A DNA stretch of 64,000 nt from an uncultured Nodularia sp. (GCA_903911355.1 CAIWDD010000040.1:1-64000), one strand, 5' to 3'; counted from the first letter of the stretch, positions 45,119-54,660 are shown. Notes: generated from the letters alone by a model not told the origin. Program-made: numbers and translations.

Positions 45119-45328
45119 TTAAACTTCAAGCCGGGGACGGGGTCGCAGATTCACAAACGGCGATAAAACTAATAACCCTGGCAAAAAGAAAAACACCATA
45201 AAGTACATCACAGTTCGCTCAATGGATCCGGCTACATACCAGCGCTGTTTGAGGTACAGCATCACAGCAATAGGGATTACTAACAGGTAAGCTCCAGCCA
45301 AAGCCAGATACAGCAGGGCTACAATCAT
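45119..45328 (-). CDS. ndhL: NAD(P)H-quinone oxidoreductase subunit L
   Basis: A 69-residue two-helix membrane subunit of cyanobacterial NDH-1 (first found as inorganic-carbon-transport gene ictA). The segments [19 protein letters not shown] and [20 protein letters not shown] and the end [13 protein letters not shown] match the family closely. It is the first gene of the ndhL-DUF3007-trpA cluster. Confidence 0.9.
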   Translation of the reverse strand: MIVALLYLALAGAYLLVIPIAVMLYLKQRWYVAGSIERTVMYFMVFFFLPGLLVLSPFVNLRPRPRLEV

Positions 45329-45666
45329 ATATCTTCTCTTGAGGTGGACAATAGCATTAAGTGGATCTATTCCCCATCATAGGCTGAACCCCTCGCCTGA
45401 GGAAAGTCTAGCTATTGCAGTTGTCAAGAAGAAATTGTTTGTATATTCTTGACATAGATGCTACAATCACAAAGGCAACAAAAAAGAGTTAAAGTTAGGC
45501 ACAATTGTAGATACTCAATCCCAGAAAACTAGGAAGAAACACCATAAACTACCAAATCTGGAAAAAAAAATCTCAATTTGCTTGTACAAATGACCTACTT
45601 GATGCTAATGTAAACTAGGTAGATTGGCTGCCTTAAACAAAAGGGCTACCCAATGTATATAGATAT
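45329..45666. other. Spacer between ndhL and tRNA-Leu, promoters only
   Basis: About 340 AT-rich bases divergent between ndhL and tRNA-Leu. No ORF or RNA gene other than the following tRNA is seen. It should contain both promoters. Confidence 0.45.
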
Positions 45667-46004
45667 GGGGGTGTGGCGGAATGGTAGACGCTACGGACTT
45701 AGAAAACTGAGCCTTGATAGAGAAATCTTTCAAGTGTAAGCTGTCAAACTCAGGGAAACCTAAATCTGTTCACAGATATGGCAATCCTGAGCCAAGCCGA
45801 AACAAGTGGTGAGTGTTAAAACTCATAACTAATCGGAAGGTGCAGAGACTCGACGGGAGCTACCCTAACGTAAAGCCGAGGGTAAAGGGAGAGTCCAATT
45901 CTCAAAGCCGCAGGTTGTCAAAACCCGGCAGTAGTGAAAACTGCGAGAGAATGAAAATCCGTTGACCGTAAAAGGTCGTGTGGGTTCAAGTCCCTCCACC
46001 CCCA
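45667..46004 (+). tRNA. trnL-UAA: tRNA-Leu(UAA) interrupted by a group I intron
   Basis: Exon 1 (45667-45700, 34 nt) begins GGGGGTGTGGCGGAATGG and ends CTACGGACTT. Exon 2 (45954-46004, 51 nt) begins AAAATCCGTTG and ends CACCCCCA. The acceptor stem GGGGGTG/CACCCCC, the anticodon stem ACGGA/TCCGT around loop CTTAAAA, a long class II variable arm (GACC/GGTC) and the T-loop TTCAAGT are all present. The intron interrupts the UAA anticodon after its first base. The 3' CCA is not encoded. Confidence 0.95.
45701..45953 (+). other. Group I intron of tRNA-Leu(UAA)
   Basis: A 253-nt intron inserted between anticodon positions 34 and 35, the conserved cyanobacterial and plastid site. It follows a U and ends with G (omega-G), as group I introns do. 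The core includes GACGGGAGCTACCCTAACG and GCCGAGGG-type pairing elements. It has no ORF and so is a small self-splicing intron. Boundaries come from tRNA pairing. Confidence 0.92.
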
Positions 46005-46071
46005 CTAAAAATTTAACGTAAAAGTACACCTGCCTAGTTAAACATGGGCAGGTTTGATTTTTGGCACAATC

Positions 46072-46989
46072 TTAGGGTATGGGTTTAGTTAGGGAGGCTA
46101 GGGCAGCACCAGCAGTTTCGGCGATAATACTAACCAGACGATAAAAAGCGATCGCACTAATTATCACAGCAGAAGGAAACCGATGCTGCAAAAGAGCCAT
46201 GGCTGTCACTTCAAACACACCCAAGCCGGACGGTGCACCGGGAACCACAAAACCTAATAACCAAGAAAAGCAAAAAGCACCTAATAATAAAGGTAATTGG
46301 CTCAAATGCAATGGAGTCAGGGCAAAAACAGTTAAAACAAACCCAGAACCACGCAAGACTAAAAACCCCAATTCCCCCAACAAAGCCCTAAGGGGATAAC
46401 GTTTAACTTGCAAAGGAATAGTAGGCTCAGTAGCAGACCTTTTCACCTTGATTTTCTGACAGAAGCAAATCACCGGATTTAAAAATCGGGGATGAACACC
46501 AACCAGGACTACAGCCAAACTAAAAAATTGTAATATTTGCACAGAACCGGTAATATAATGAGGGGCAAATTGATTACCGAAGATAATAATCATAATTAAA
46601 GCTGCCGCCGCCATTAATAGGGGTTCGAGCAATACGCTTAAAGTAGCAGCACCCACAGGAATCTGAGCATTTTTCGCTGCCATAATTCTGCCATAATGAT
46701 GCCAGATATTACCAGGTAAATATTTAGCAATATTGGTTTTGAGATAGACCTGAATAAATTCCACAGGTGGGACTGGTTGATTTAAGTCGTGGAGAATCCA
46801 AGTCCATATCCAACCACCCCAAGTATGTGCTAGTAAAGTTACCCCTGTGGCTATGCACAGAATTGCCCATGCGAATGCATCAACTTGGATTGTTATCACC
46901 TCATACCAATGATCCTTGAGGGCTTTCCCTAAAAAAAATATGGTTACACCGAAAATTAGCCCGCGTAAAATTTGCTTCGTCATTTGCAA
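46072..46989 (-). CDS. UPF0104/LPG-synthase-type flippase-like membrane protein
   Basis: A 305-residue integral membrane protein with about eight hydrophobic segments, resembling the AglD/MprF transmembrane family (lysylphosphatidylglycerol synthase TM region). Typical points are YLKTNIAKYLPGNIWHHYGR early and SWLLGFVVPGAPSGLGVFEV late. Soluble catalytic domains are absent. Such short members are thought to move lipid-linked substrates or export polysaccharide precursors. It converges with tRNA-Leu at 67 bases. Confidence 0.8.
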   Translation of the reverse strand: MQMTKQILRGLIFGVTIFFLGKALKDHWYEVITIQVDAFAWAILCIATGVTLLAHTWGGWIWTWILHDLNQPVPPVEFIQVYLKTNIAKYLPGNIWHHYGRIMAAKNAQIPVGAATLSVLLEPLLMAAAALIMIIIFGNQFAPHYITGSVQILQFFSLAVVLVGVHPRFLNPVICFCQKIKVKRSATEPTIPLQVKRYPLRALLGELGFLVLRGSGFVLTVFALTPLHLSQLPLLLGAFCFSWLLGFVVPGAPSGLGVFEVTAMALLQHRFPSAVIISAIAFYRLVSIIAETAGAALASLTKPIP

Positions 46990-47304
46990 GAAATAAAGAT
47001 ATCTTAAATCACCCGAATATAATCAATTGCTGGTATTAATCTCTCTACAGTTAGATCATAGTCTGATTTTGGTAGCAAGTATAATGTTACCTACGCTAGA
47101 GGTTAAATGATAGTTTTATTTCTAATCTTGAGTGGGGTTATGAAACATAGATGTTTGTAATCCGGTGAGTAAATGGCAAGCTTAGGAAACACAGATAAAC
47201 AGGGATGAAATTGATATCTGTTAACCGATAAATGTCAGAATTTGCTGATCATATCAAATAATCAATTAAATGGGTAACCTATTTTCCTGTAAAAGGAGGA
47301 TTTG
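46990..47304. other. Divergent spacer, promoters only
   Basis: About 315 AT-rich bases with no gene. The right end holds AAGGAGGA, an ideal ribosome site, 5 bases before the ATG at 47305. Confidence 0.45.
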
Positions 47305-47847
47305 ATGGACAATATGATAGCTTTCTGGAAAAAGTTAAAACTACGCCAGTTTGTGGTTATCTTTGTGGCTGGTCTATTGTTGATAGTTACTACTGCTTGT
47401 AGTGGAGCAAATCCTCAAGGATTAAAACCACAAAACCCTGCAGTTCAGGCTGGTGGTGGAGATAAATATACTAAATATAGGATGAGTACAGATACTAAAG
47501 CGATTAATTCAGAAGAGAAAAAGGAAATTCAACGAGCTAGTTCACAATCAGATTTACAACTTTTGATAGCCATAAGTAGAGACTCCGAAATACTTTACCC
47601 CGGTGCGGATACACCTCAAGGTAGAGTTGAAAAAGAAAAAGAATTGCCTATCATCACTGACAAAAACTTCCAAAGACCTGCGCCTGGTGGTTTGATTCAA
47701 AGAGAACCAGATATAGGAACTCGCATTCAAGAACGGGTGGAAACAGTACAAGATTCAGTTAAAGAAGCTTCTGGTTTTTTACAAGAAAAAGCAAAAGAAG
47801 CCAATTCTAGACCTGAGTTACAAAAAAATCCAGCAGTCGGTAAGTAG
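47305..47847 (+). CDS. Lipoprotein, unknown (first of a tandem pair)
   Basis: A 180-residue protein starting at the ATG at 47305; the TTG at 47302 is rejected because the AGGAGGA spacing suits the ATG. The N-terminus is basic, then hydrophobic (FVVIFVAGLLLIVTTAC), with a lipobox Cys at ~32 followed by SGANPQG. The mature chain is charged and extended, with an amphipathic helical end (RIQERVETVQDSVKEASGF). The next gene encodes a protein of the same plan. Together they may be periplasmic or surface lipoproteins with LEA-like repeats. No function is known. Confidence 0.65.
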   Translation: MDNMIAFWKKLKLRQFVVIFVAGLLLIVTTACSGANPQGLKPQNPAVQAGGGDKYTKYRMSTDTKAINSEEKKEIQRASSQSDLQLLIAISRDSEILYPGADTPQGRVEKEKELPIITDKNFQRPAPGGLIQREPDIGTRIQERVETVQDSVKEASGFLQEKAKEANSRPELQKNPAVGK

Positions 47848-47876
47848 AAACTTAAAACCGTCACAAGAGTAAGGTT

Positions 47877-48485
47877 ATGAATAAATTCATTAATTGGCTG
47901 AAAAATATTAGTCCTGTGAAGATTTTAACAGTCTTTGTGGCAGTAACATTGCTGTTAATGACACAGGCTTGCAATCGTCCGGGAATAGCTCAACAACCAC
48001 CGCAACCCAGTGGTCAACCGCCTAATGTGGAAAGATACGACCCGACAAAAATTTATAAACTTAACACCCCAGAAGGTGGAATGAATAACTTTAGTGATGT
48101 CGATCCTAGAGCCAAAGAGGCTGAAAGAGAAGCAAATGCTAGAGCCGCAGAATTGGCGAGAAAAGCGCGGGAAAACGTTCAAAAAAAGGGTATTGATAGT
48201 TCTGAGCAATATATTCGCAATTATCAGGAAGGTACACCTTTAGATGAGCGGGTCAGGCGTCTGGGGGAGGACATTGGTAGTTCTGCGGAGGAATTAGGTA
48301 AAGGTGTGATTAAGGGGACTCAGCGCGGAGTAGAAAATATTGAGAAAAGCACTGAACGCACTGCCGAAGACCTGACGACAAATATCCAACGCGGCGCACA
48401 GGACACCGCAAAGAGTGTTCAACGCCAAGGGGAGGATGCAGCGGAGGCAGTGAAAAGGAAAATCAGAGAAATTGAGATAGATTAA
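47877..48485 (+). CDS. Lipoprotein with amphipathic 11-mer-like helices, unknown (second of a pair)
   Basis: A 202-residue protein with the same plan as its upstream neighbour: a basic start, a hydrophobic core (KILTVFVAVTLLLMTQAC), a lipobox Cys near 32 and a Pro/Gln linker. The C-terminal half consists of amphipathic helices with repeated Ala/Glu/Lys/Arg periodicity (AEREANARAAELARKARENV, then GAQDTAKSVQRQGEDAAEAV). It resembles apolipoprotein or LEA-type proteins that bind membranes. The 29-base gap suggests an operon with the first gene. Confidence 0.65.
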   Translation: MNKFINWLKNISPVKILTVFVAVTLLLMTQACNRPGIAQQPPQPSGQPPNVERYDPTKIYKLNTPEGGMNNFSDVDPRAKEAEREANARAAELARKARENVQKKGIDSSEQYIRNYQEGTPLDERVRRLGEDIGSSAEELGKGVIKGTQRGVENIEKSTERTAEDLTTNIQRGAQDTAKSVQRQGEDAAEAVKRKIREIEID

Positions 48486-48497
48486 TACCAGGTAAAA

Positions 48498-49754
48498 CTA
48501 GGTGTAATTAACTCCAGATTGATGATGCTGCAAATACCAAGCTTGTAATGCTAATCGTTGAACTTCGCGCCAGGGGATATTATGCTTTCGAGCTAATTGT
48601 GCACAATCTTCATATTCTGGCTGGACGTTGGCAATAAGCTGATCTTGTCTTGGTCCGTGCCATGCAACTTTAACCCGGACAGTGCCATATTCCAGTTCCA
48701 CTGATTGAATTTCCCGTTGTAAAATGGCTCGCTGTTGGGTGCTGCGGCGAATTCCTAAAGTAGTGGTTTCGCGAAATAAAACTGCTTCACAAGGGAGTAA
48801 ATTCTCAGGATGGCAAATGACAGTGAGTAAAATTCCTGGGCGTGACTTTTTCATTCCTATGGGTTGGGTGAACACATCCACTGCACCAACGGTAAACAAG
48901 GCTTCAAAGACATAGCCGAGGGCTTGGGGATTTAAGTCATCAATTTGGGTTTCAAGTACGGTGATGGTTTCTAAATCGGCATTGGTATCTTCAAAATTAT
49001 GGGCGGAATCCCCCAGCCACAGACGTAATATATTAGGGATAGGTAAATTAATGGTTCCTGCTCCCAGTCCCACCTGTTTAATGGTCATTGGTGGCGGTGA
49101 ACCAAACTCTCTAGTTAGGGTAGTAACGATGGCGGCACCGGTTGGTGTCACGAGTTCCTGATCAATACCATTACTAAAAACTGGACAACCCCGCATTTCC
49201 CACAATTTCAATACTGCTGGTACTGGTACAGCCATTTCACCGTGGGCGGCGCGTACTGTTCCCCCTCCTGTGGGTAAGGCTGAACAGTATAGTAAGGGTA
49301 ATCCTTGATGATTACTGGAAATCCCTAACCAGTCCAAGCCCAAGCAGGTACCGACAATATCGACAATTGCATCTACAGCGCCCACTTCATGGAAATGTAC
49401 CTTTTCTGGCGCGATACCATGCACTGCACCCTCAGCTACTGCTAGCTGTCGAAATACTGCCAAACTCCAAGCTTCTACCCGTGATGGCAAGTTAGCTTTG
49501 CAGATGATTTTTTCAATTTCTGGGAGGTGGCGGCCGTGGTGGTGATGCTTATGTAGTAAATCTACATGAACTTTGGTGGCCTGTTGACCATGGCGTTGCA
49601 CAAGTTCGGCTGTGAGCTGATAATCCTGGTCAATCCCCAATTTATTGAGTGTTTCACGTAAATATTCCACGGGAACACCCAAGCTAACTAAAGCCCCTAG
49701 GCACATATCACCAGAAATTCCTGTGGGACATTGAAGATAAGCGACTTTACTCAT
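48498..49754 (-). CDS. larC: LarC-like nickel-pincer cofactor biosynthesis protein (DUF111)
   Basis: A 418-residue protein of the LarC family, which inserts nickel into the pincer nucleotide of lactate racemase and relatives. It opens with [21 protein letters not shown] His-rich segment ([15 protein letters not shown], ~70) probably binds nickel. The downstream blocks [20 protein letters not shown] and [18 protein letters not shown] are family hallmarks. LarB and LarE are not in the window, so the cofactor pathway must be encoded elsewhere or this member works alone. Length is normal. Confidence 0.88.
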   Translation of the reverse strand: MSKVAYLQCPTGISGDMCLGALVSLGVPVEYLRETLNKLGIDQDYQLTAELVQRHGQQATKVHVDLLHKHHHHGRHLPEIEKIICKANLPSRVEAWSLAVFRQLAVAEGAVHGIAPEKVHFHEVGAVDAIVDIVGTCLGLDWLGISSNHQGLPLLYCSALPTGGGTVRAAHGEMAVPVPAVLKLWEMRGCPVFSNGIDQELVTPTGAAIVTTLTREFGSPPPMTIKQVGLGAGTINLPIPNILRLWLGDSAHNFEDTNADLETITVLETQIDDLNPQALGYVFEALFTVGAVDVFTQPIGMKKSRPGILLTVICHPENLLPCEAVLFRETTTLGIRRSTQQRAILQREIQSVELEYGTVRVKVAWHGPRQDQLIANVQPEYEDCAQLARKHNIPWREVQRLALQAWYLQHHQSGVNYT

Positions 49755-49921
49755 ATAGATAACTTCAACAACTTTATTTTTAGACTTTGCACAATTATTC
49801 TGATGTAAATTATGGCCTATTTGAGGCAGGCGCTCATCTATATCGGTGACAATATGTGTAACGCTTAATTTGATATTTTTCCTCGTTGAGACAATTCTCC
49901 ACCTCTAATTCAAAATTGGCT

Positions 49922-50572
49922 ATGGCAAAAATTTTCGCTGTCCATCCTGATAATCCACAAACTCGACGTATAGAGGAAATAAAGTCAGCGCTCTCTAGTG
50001 GCGCAGTGATGCTCTACCCTACAGACACAGTTTATGCTATTGGTTGTGATTTAAATGCCAAGTCGGCAGTAGAACGAGTGCGGCAAATTAAACAGCTAGC
50101 CAATGATAAACCACTGACATTTTTGTGTCCTTCATTATCAAATGTGGCAACTTATGCGTTTGTCAGTGATACAGCCTATCGGATTATGAAGCGCTTGATA
50201 CCTGGTACTTACACGTTTTTACTACCTGCTACCAAGTTAGTACCCCGACTAGTACAAAGTCCTAAGCGAAAAACTACTGGGATTCGTGTACCAGACCATC
50301 CGGTATGCTTGGCATTGCTAGCAGCATTGGAAAATCCGATTATTTCCACTTCGGCACATTTACCGCCAGATGATGAATCTGTAGACCTAGATTTACAACC
50401 TAGACTATCGCGGATGGAACTGTTTGACCGTTTGGATAATTTAGTAGATTTAATTATAGACACGGGTGAGGAATCAACTTATGAAGTGTCTACGATTTTG
50501 GACTTAACGGGAGACGAACCAATGATCACAAGGCAGGGGTTAGGTTGGGAAGCAGCAGCAGCTTGGGTATAA
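49922..50572 (+). CDS. L-threonylcarbamoyladenylate synthase family protein (TsaC/Sua5/YciO)
   Basis: A 216-residue protein from the ATG at 49922. SGAVMLYPTDTVYAIGCDLN binds the substrate; KQLANDKPLTFLCPS and KRKTTGIRVPDHPVCLALLA follow, with PIISTSAHLP. TsaC/Sua5 proteins form threonylcarbamoyl-AMP for t6A37 of tRNAs. The sequence also fits the YciO side branch, so the exact role is uncertain. No C-terminal Sua5 domain is present. Confidence 0.85.
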   Translation: MAKIFAVHPDNPQTRRIEEIKSALSSGAVMLYPTDTVYAIGCDLNAKSAVERVRQIKQLANDKPLTFLCPSLSNVATYAFVSDTAYRIMKRLIPGTYTFLLPATKLVPRLVQSPKRKTTGIRVPDHPVCLALLAALENPIISTSAHLPPDDESVDLDLQPRLSRMELFDRLDNLVDLIIDTGEESTYEVSTILDLTGDEPMITRQGLGWEAAAAWV

Positions 50573-51023
50573 CAAACAAACTACACAGGTTTATCTTTTA
50601 GTTTCTCCAGAAATGTCATAGAAAAACTCAAGTTTTGAGAGTGACATACTTACATTATCTGGCAGTGGTTAAAACACAATGGCAATAAATGTAGAGATAG
50701 CAAGTCTTTTAACCACATTTGAGGCGTGGTCAATATCTATGTGTCATATCTAACCTGCTGGTTGATATATAGTATTTGCCGTTCTCATAGTTAGCCTCAC
50801 ATCTGTGGTTGATTAACTCTTGCGTGTACTTCACTGGGGCGAGAACATCTATAAGAAGTAACACACTATTTTCCGTGTAAATTTTTCAATTGCCTACAGT
50901 CTTGTATCTGAGCAGTGCTTGCAGTGGGTTTTGAGAATGCTAAATAGTTCTCCAGCCAAGGCTGGCCTTATTTGCTGTACCTGCGTTGTAGTTATGGTGC
51001 AATACCACACTCACCGAAAAGTC
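50573..51023. other. Long 5' region of the hetZ-like gene
   Basis: About 450 bases without a supported gene. An ORF extension from TTG at 50919 reaches in here but reads like junk with several Cys. The stretch probably carries promoters and a leader of the hetZ-like gene. Confidence 0.45.
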
Positions 51024-52244
51024 ATGAAAGCCAACCTTGTAAATCTACCAACTTCAAAATCTGCTGTTTTCTGCAATGTTTCGCCTGCAGAATTGCTCCG
51101 AGACGATGACAATACCTTGAGACAATTCTTGTATCAAGAAATGCTTTTGTCTGTGAAAGCGGCATCTGAGTGTATACAAGCAGTATCACAGCGGATAGCT
51201 ACAGAAGTTGAACGAATATGTCATAAAAGCTCCCGTATCCAAGAATCTGGAGAAGTCCAGTCATGGCAACTTAATTTAGCTAGACATCGCTTGCAAAAGT
51301 GCCTGCATTACTACCAACTAGGTTCCCGGCGGGGGAGGGTGGAATTACATAGTACTTTAGGTGCTATGGTTTACCGTCATGTCGCGACTGCTGGTTCAGA
51401 GTTGGGGTTTAATGCTCGTTACACTCTGATTGAAGATTTTTTACAAGCGTTTTACATCGAAGCTATTAAAGCTTTCCGCCGGGAAAACCAATTGTCAGAA
51501 GATTATCAACCCCGGACTCAGTTGCAATTGGCAGAATACATGGCTTTTACAGAGCAATATGCTAAACGCCGAATTAATTTACCTGGTGGGAATAATCAGC
51601 AATTGATTATCCTTCGCGCTCAAGGTTTTGCTCGTCGTCAGCCCCAAGAAACTACTGTAGATATTGAAATGGCGGTGGAATCTGCTAGGAGTGAAGAGGC
51701 GGAATCTTACCAGCGTCACTCGGCGGTGCAACAGATTAGATCCCAGATGGTTGCTCAAACTAATTTTGATCCGTCGGAGGAGTCGGAGCGCGATCGCGTG
51801 ATTGCGGAATTGGCAAAATACCTGGAATCTCAAGGTCAGTCTGACTGTGTGGAATACCTGAAGCTGAAATTACAAGACCTCTGTGCCCCAGAAATTGACC
51901 AAATCCTGGGTTTAACTAGCCGTGAGCGCGACTATCTACAACAGCGTTTTAAATACCATGTGGAAAAATTCGCCAAGAACCACCAATGGCAATTAGTTCA
52001 TCAATGGTTGGGTGCAGGTCTAGAGCAAAAGTTGGGTTTAACTTCTGGACAATGGGACATCTTTGTGAGTGTGTTATCTCCTGAGCAGCAACAGATTTTG
52101 CAGTTGAAAATTACTCGACACAGTGATCAGGCGATCGCTAAAGCGATAAAATGTACACCTAAGCAGCTGCAAAAGCGCTGGACTCAAATGCTAGAGGTGG
52201 CATGGGATATTCGTAATGGCGAGAATCATATCCAAGCCAGTTAA
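51024..52244 (+). CDS. hetZ: HetZ-family protein
   Basis: A 406-residue protein from the ATG at 51024, close to the ~400 residues of HetZ. Conserved parts include LYQEMLLSVKAASECIQAV, SWQLNLARHRLQKCLHYYQ, LGSRRGRVELHSTLGAMVYR, MAFTEQYAKRRINLPGGNNQ and IILRAQGFARRQPQETTVDI. The C-terminus has a helix-turn-helix-like tail (ITRHSDQAIAKAIKCTPKQL). HetZ is a DNA-binding regulator of early heterocyst differentiation. PatU genes, which usually follow hetZ, are absent, so this could be the widespread HetZ-related paralogue. Confidence 0.65.
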   Translation: MKANLVNLPTSKSAVFCNVSPAELLRDDDNTLRQFLYQEMLLSVKAASECIQAVSQRIATEVERICHKSSRIQESGEVQSWQLNLARHRLQKCLHYYQLGSRRGRVELHSTLGAMVYRHVATAGSELGFNARYTLIEDFLQAFYIEAIKAFRRENQLSEDYQPRTQLQLAEYMAFTEQYAKRRINLPGGNNQQLIILRAQGFARRQPQETTVDIEMAVESARSEEAESYQRHSAVQQIRSQMVAQTNFDPSEESERDRVIAELAKYLESQGQSDCVEYLKLKLQDLCAPEIDQILGLTSRERDYLQQRFKYHVEKFAKNHQWQLVHQWLGAGLEQKLGLTSGQWDIFVSVLSPEQQQILQLKITRHSDQAIAKAIKCTPKQLQKRWTQMLEVAWDIRNGENHIQAS

Positions 52245-52416
52245 AATGGTTTTGGAGTTTTGTCCTCTTTTGAGACTCCTATTTCTTCCAGTAAAAGAAT
52301 ACTATTTTCTATTTGTTGTTCAGGTGGCAAAATTAAAAATTTATTAACCTAGTATTTACTGTTGCTTGTAGGAAATCCTAAAATCAGGAAATCTTGTCAA
52401 ATCAAGCAAAATCAAC

Positions 52417-52899
52417 ATGAGTCAAGGCGGAAAGGCAGTTACATCTGGTAATGTCTTAGAAAACTGTGTGGAAGGTACTTTGCAGGGACATGGATATCTT
52501 CAAGTTGGCTGCAACTTACCCAGAAAACAGCGCCTTGAATATCTCTTGAGTGCGAATAATATACCCAAAAGATATGCCAGACAGGTTTATATCGGACCAG
52601 GAATTTATGGCAGCGATATAAATGTAGATTTTTATATTATTGGTAGCAGTCCAATTGCTTCTGGACTAATTATTGAATGTAAATGGCAGCAAACTAGTGG
52701 TTCAGTAGATGAAAAACTTCCCTATCTCAACTTGAATATTCAAAACTGCTATCCCACACGAGCAATGGTCTTAATCGATGGTGGAGGCGCGAAACCACAA
52801 GCCATCTCATGGTTAGAAACACAAGTTGTTTCTAATCAAAAGTTATTAGCAGTTTTTGACTTGAGAGGCTTTATTACCTGGTCTAACAATAACCTTTAA
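52417..52899 (+). CDS. PD-(D/E)XK endonuclease, probable restriction enzyme
   Basis: A 160-residue protein with the nuclease core SDINVDFYII (Asp) and GLIIECKWQQ (Glu-x-Lys), the PD-(D/E)XK signature. It begins SQGGKAVTSGNVLENCVEGT, a pattern seen in small type II restriction endonucleases. It converges with a DNA adenine methylase gene and the two stop codons overlap. That pairing makes a type II restriction-modification system likely. The recognition site is not deducible from the sequence alone. Confidence 0.7.
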   Translation: MSQGGKAVTSGNVLENCVEGTLQGHGYLQVGCNLPRKQRLEYLLSANNIPKRYARQVYIGPGIYGSDINVDFYIIGSSPIASGLIIECKWQQTSGSVDEKLPYLNLNIQNCYPTRAMVLIDGGGAKPQAISWLETQVVSNQKLLAVFDLRGFITWSNNNL

Positions 52900-53723
52900 T
52901 AGGAAGTTACCAATACCTCAGTTATCTGTCCTCGCTTTTTAGGATTAGAATTAATTGACCTACTGGCTGATATTCTATAAATCTGGAAGCCGGCATAAAG
53001 TTGGCGAATAAAGTCACAATCTGAATTAGATAGCATAACTTTTACTCCCCGCCGGGCTAGTTCTACAAATATATCTCTGAGTTGAAGTTGTTGGGTTTCA
53101 CCAAAGCAATAGTGACTATAAGCTGTAAAATAACTGGTTGCACTGACAGGATAGTATGGCGGGTCAAAATAGACAAAATCATTACTACTAGTGGCATAAT
53201 TTAACACATCTGTAAAATCTGCTTGTTTAATTTCCGCTGTCTTAAGGGCTGCTGATGCGCCTCGCAGTATATCTTCCGGGCAAATATTAGGATTTTTATA
53301 TTTTCCCAGAGGGACATTAAATTTACCTTGAGCATTGACTCGATAAAGTCCATTGAAACAAGTCTTATTTAGATATATGAAACGAGCAGCTTGTTGTAAG
53401 TCAGTCCCTCCCGGCGAAGCTCTGACATGATAGTAATAGTCTTGACTATGCTGCTGATGATGTGCTTGTAACAGAGAGATTAATTCTTCAACACTATCCT
53501 TGACACAGCGATAAGTTGTAATTAATTCTGTATTAATATCACTTAATATAGATCCGGGGGGATGGAGATAGAAAAAAACTGCCCCACCTCCTAAAAATGG
53601 CTCATAGTAGGTTTGATATTCCTGGGGAAAATATTGATTATATTGTGTGATTAACCGAGCTTTACCACCAGCCCACTTTAAAAATGGACGCGGAAAAATT
53701 TTGCGAGATATTTGACTTACCAT
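52896..53723 (-). CDS. D12-class (Dam-like) DNA adenine methyltransferase
   Basis: A 275-residue N6-adenine methylase. The SAM-binding block is RPFLKWAGGKARLITQYN with PFLGGGAVFFYL, and the catalytic motif IV is YFDPPYYPVS. Motif order is alpha (Dam/DpnIIA/EcoRV type). The start at the ATG at 53723 opens directly into the family N-terminus (SQISRKIFPRPF); the longer ORF start is unlikely. Dam-type enzymes often methylate GATC but other D12 members do not. It overlaps the 3' end of the restriction gene by 4 bases. Confidence 0.85.
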   Translation of the reverse strand: MVSQISRKIFPRPFLKWAGGKARLITQYNQYFPQEYQTYYEPFLGGGAVFFYLHPPGSILSDINTELITTYRCVKDSVEELISLLQAHHQQHSQDYYYHVRASPGGTDLQQAARFIYLNKTCFNGLYRVNAQGKFNVPLGKYKNPNICPEDILRGASAALKTAEIKQADFTDVLNYATSSNDFVYFDPPYYPVSATSYFTAYSHYCFGETQQLQLRDIFVELARRGVKVMLSNSDCDFIRQLYAGFQIYRISASRSINSNPKKRGQITEVLVTSY

Positions 53724-53867
53724 TGATTCCAACTCAGCTAGCAAACATAAGAAATATAGCGCAGGCAGCATATTTTATCTGAGTTGAGTAATTTTTTGGC
53801 TGCATAGATTACAATAAGATGAATGTGAAAGCAAGTGTAATTGTATAACAAGGCAGTATATATTGAA

Positions 53868-54074
53868 ATGTTTGACGGATTTTGGGATAACGTCTTTCGC
53901 TACCCGCGCTACTTTGTTACTATCCTCTTAGGGGTGTTTCTCAACACGGTGGAGCCATTAATGCCGTTGTTAAAACGCCCTGTAACCCTGATTGCTCTTT
54001 TGGGTTTCTTTTTGGGTAGCCTAGTGTTTGTGAGTCTTACACTGCGGGCGATGCTAGGCTTGAATCCAGTCTAG
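53868..54074 (+). CDS. ycf33: DUF751 (Ycf33) membrane protein
   Basis: A 68-residue protein from the ATG at 53868 with two membrane segments (YPRYFVTILLGVFLNTVEPL and LIALLGFFLGSLVFVSLTL). This matches Ycf33/DUF751, conserved in cyanobacteria and some plastids. It is directly upstream of rbfA in the same direction, a common cyanobacterial pairing. Function is unknown. Confidence 0.82.
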   Translation: MFDGFWDNVFRYPRYFVTILLGVFLNTVEPLMPLLKRPVTLIALLGFFLGSLVFVSLTLRAMLGLNPV

Positions 54075-54183
54075 ACTCAAACCATCAGGGTGTTTTTGTG
54101 TGGGGTATTGAGTGCTTCTAACTCGGTCCTGTGCAATTTATATATAATTATGTCGTACAACCTCTGTGAGGAGGCACAACTTT

Positions 54184-54588
54184 ATGGCTACTAATCGCCG
54201 CGTTTCCCGCGTTGCTGAATTGATTAAACGGGAAGTTAGCCAAATGCTACTCCATGGTATTAAAGATGACCGTGTAGGTACAGGAATGGTCAGTGTTACT
54301 TATGTAGATGTTTCTGGTGATCTCCAACACGCCAAGGTCTACGTCAGTATTTATGGTACAGAGTCGGCTAAGTCAGAAACAATGGCGGGATTAAGGTCTG
54401 CAACTGGTTTTGTCCGCAGCGAACTTGGTTCACGAGTTAGGCTGCGTCGCACACCAGAAGTGATTTTTATCGAGGACGATTCTATAGAGCGGGGTACTAA
54501 GGTGCTGTCGCTTTTAAACCAACTAGAGTATCAGCGATCGCCAGAAAATCCGCAAGTAGCGGATAATACTAGCGATGAAGATGATTAA
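54184..54588 (+). CDS. rbfA: Ribosome-binding factor A
   Basis: A 134-residue KH-fold factor for 16S rRNA 5'-end maturation and cold adaptation. It begins [20 protein letters not shown], with [20 protein letters not shown] and the [21 protein letters not shown]-terminal core, then an acidic tail. The GAGGAGG site 9 bases before the ATG at 54184 fixes the start; the longer ORF begins with the GTG that overlaps this site and is spurious. Confidence 0.95.
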   Translation: MATNRRVSRVAELIKREVSQMLLHGIKDDRVGTGMVSVTYVDVSGDLQHAKVYVSIYGTESAKSETMAGLRSATGFVRSELGSRVRLRRTPEVIFIEDDSIERGTKVLSLLNQLEYQRSPENPQVADNTSDEDD

Positions 54589-54660
54589 TCTTCAGAAGAA
54601 GTAACTCGCTAACAATGTCACTTGAGAACAATTAATCCCTAGTGAATTCGCTAAACACTT

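Noticed and set aside
50919-51023. N-terminal extension of the HetZ-like ORF
   Set aside because: Starts with TTG, Cys-rich (LICCTCVVV) and absent from the expected length of the family.
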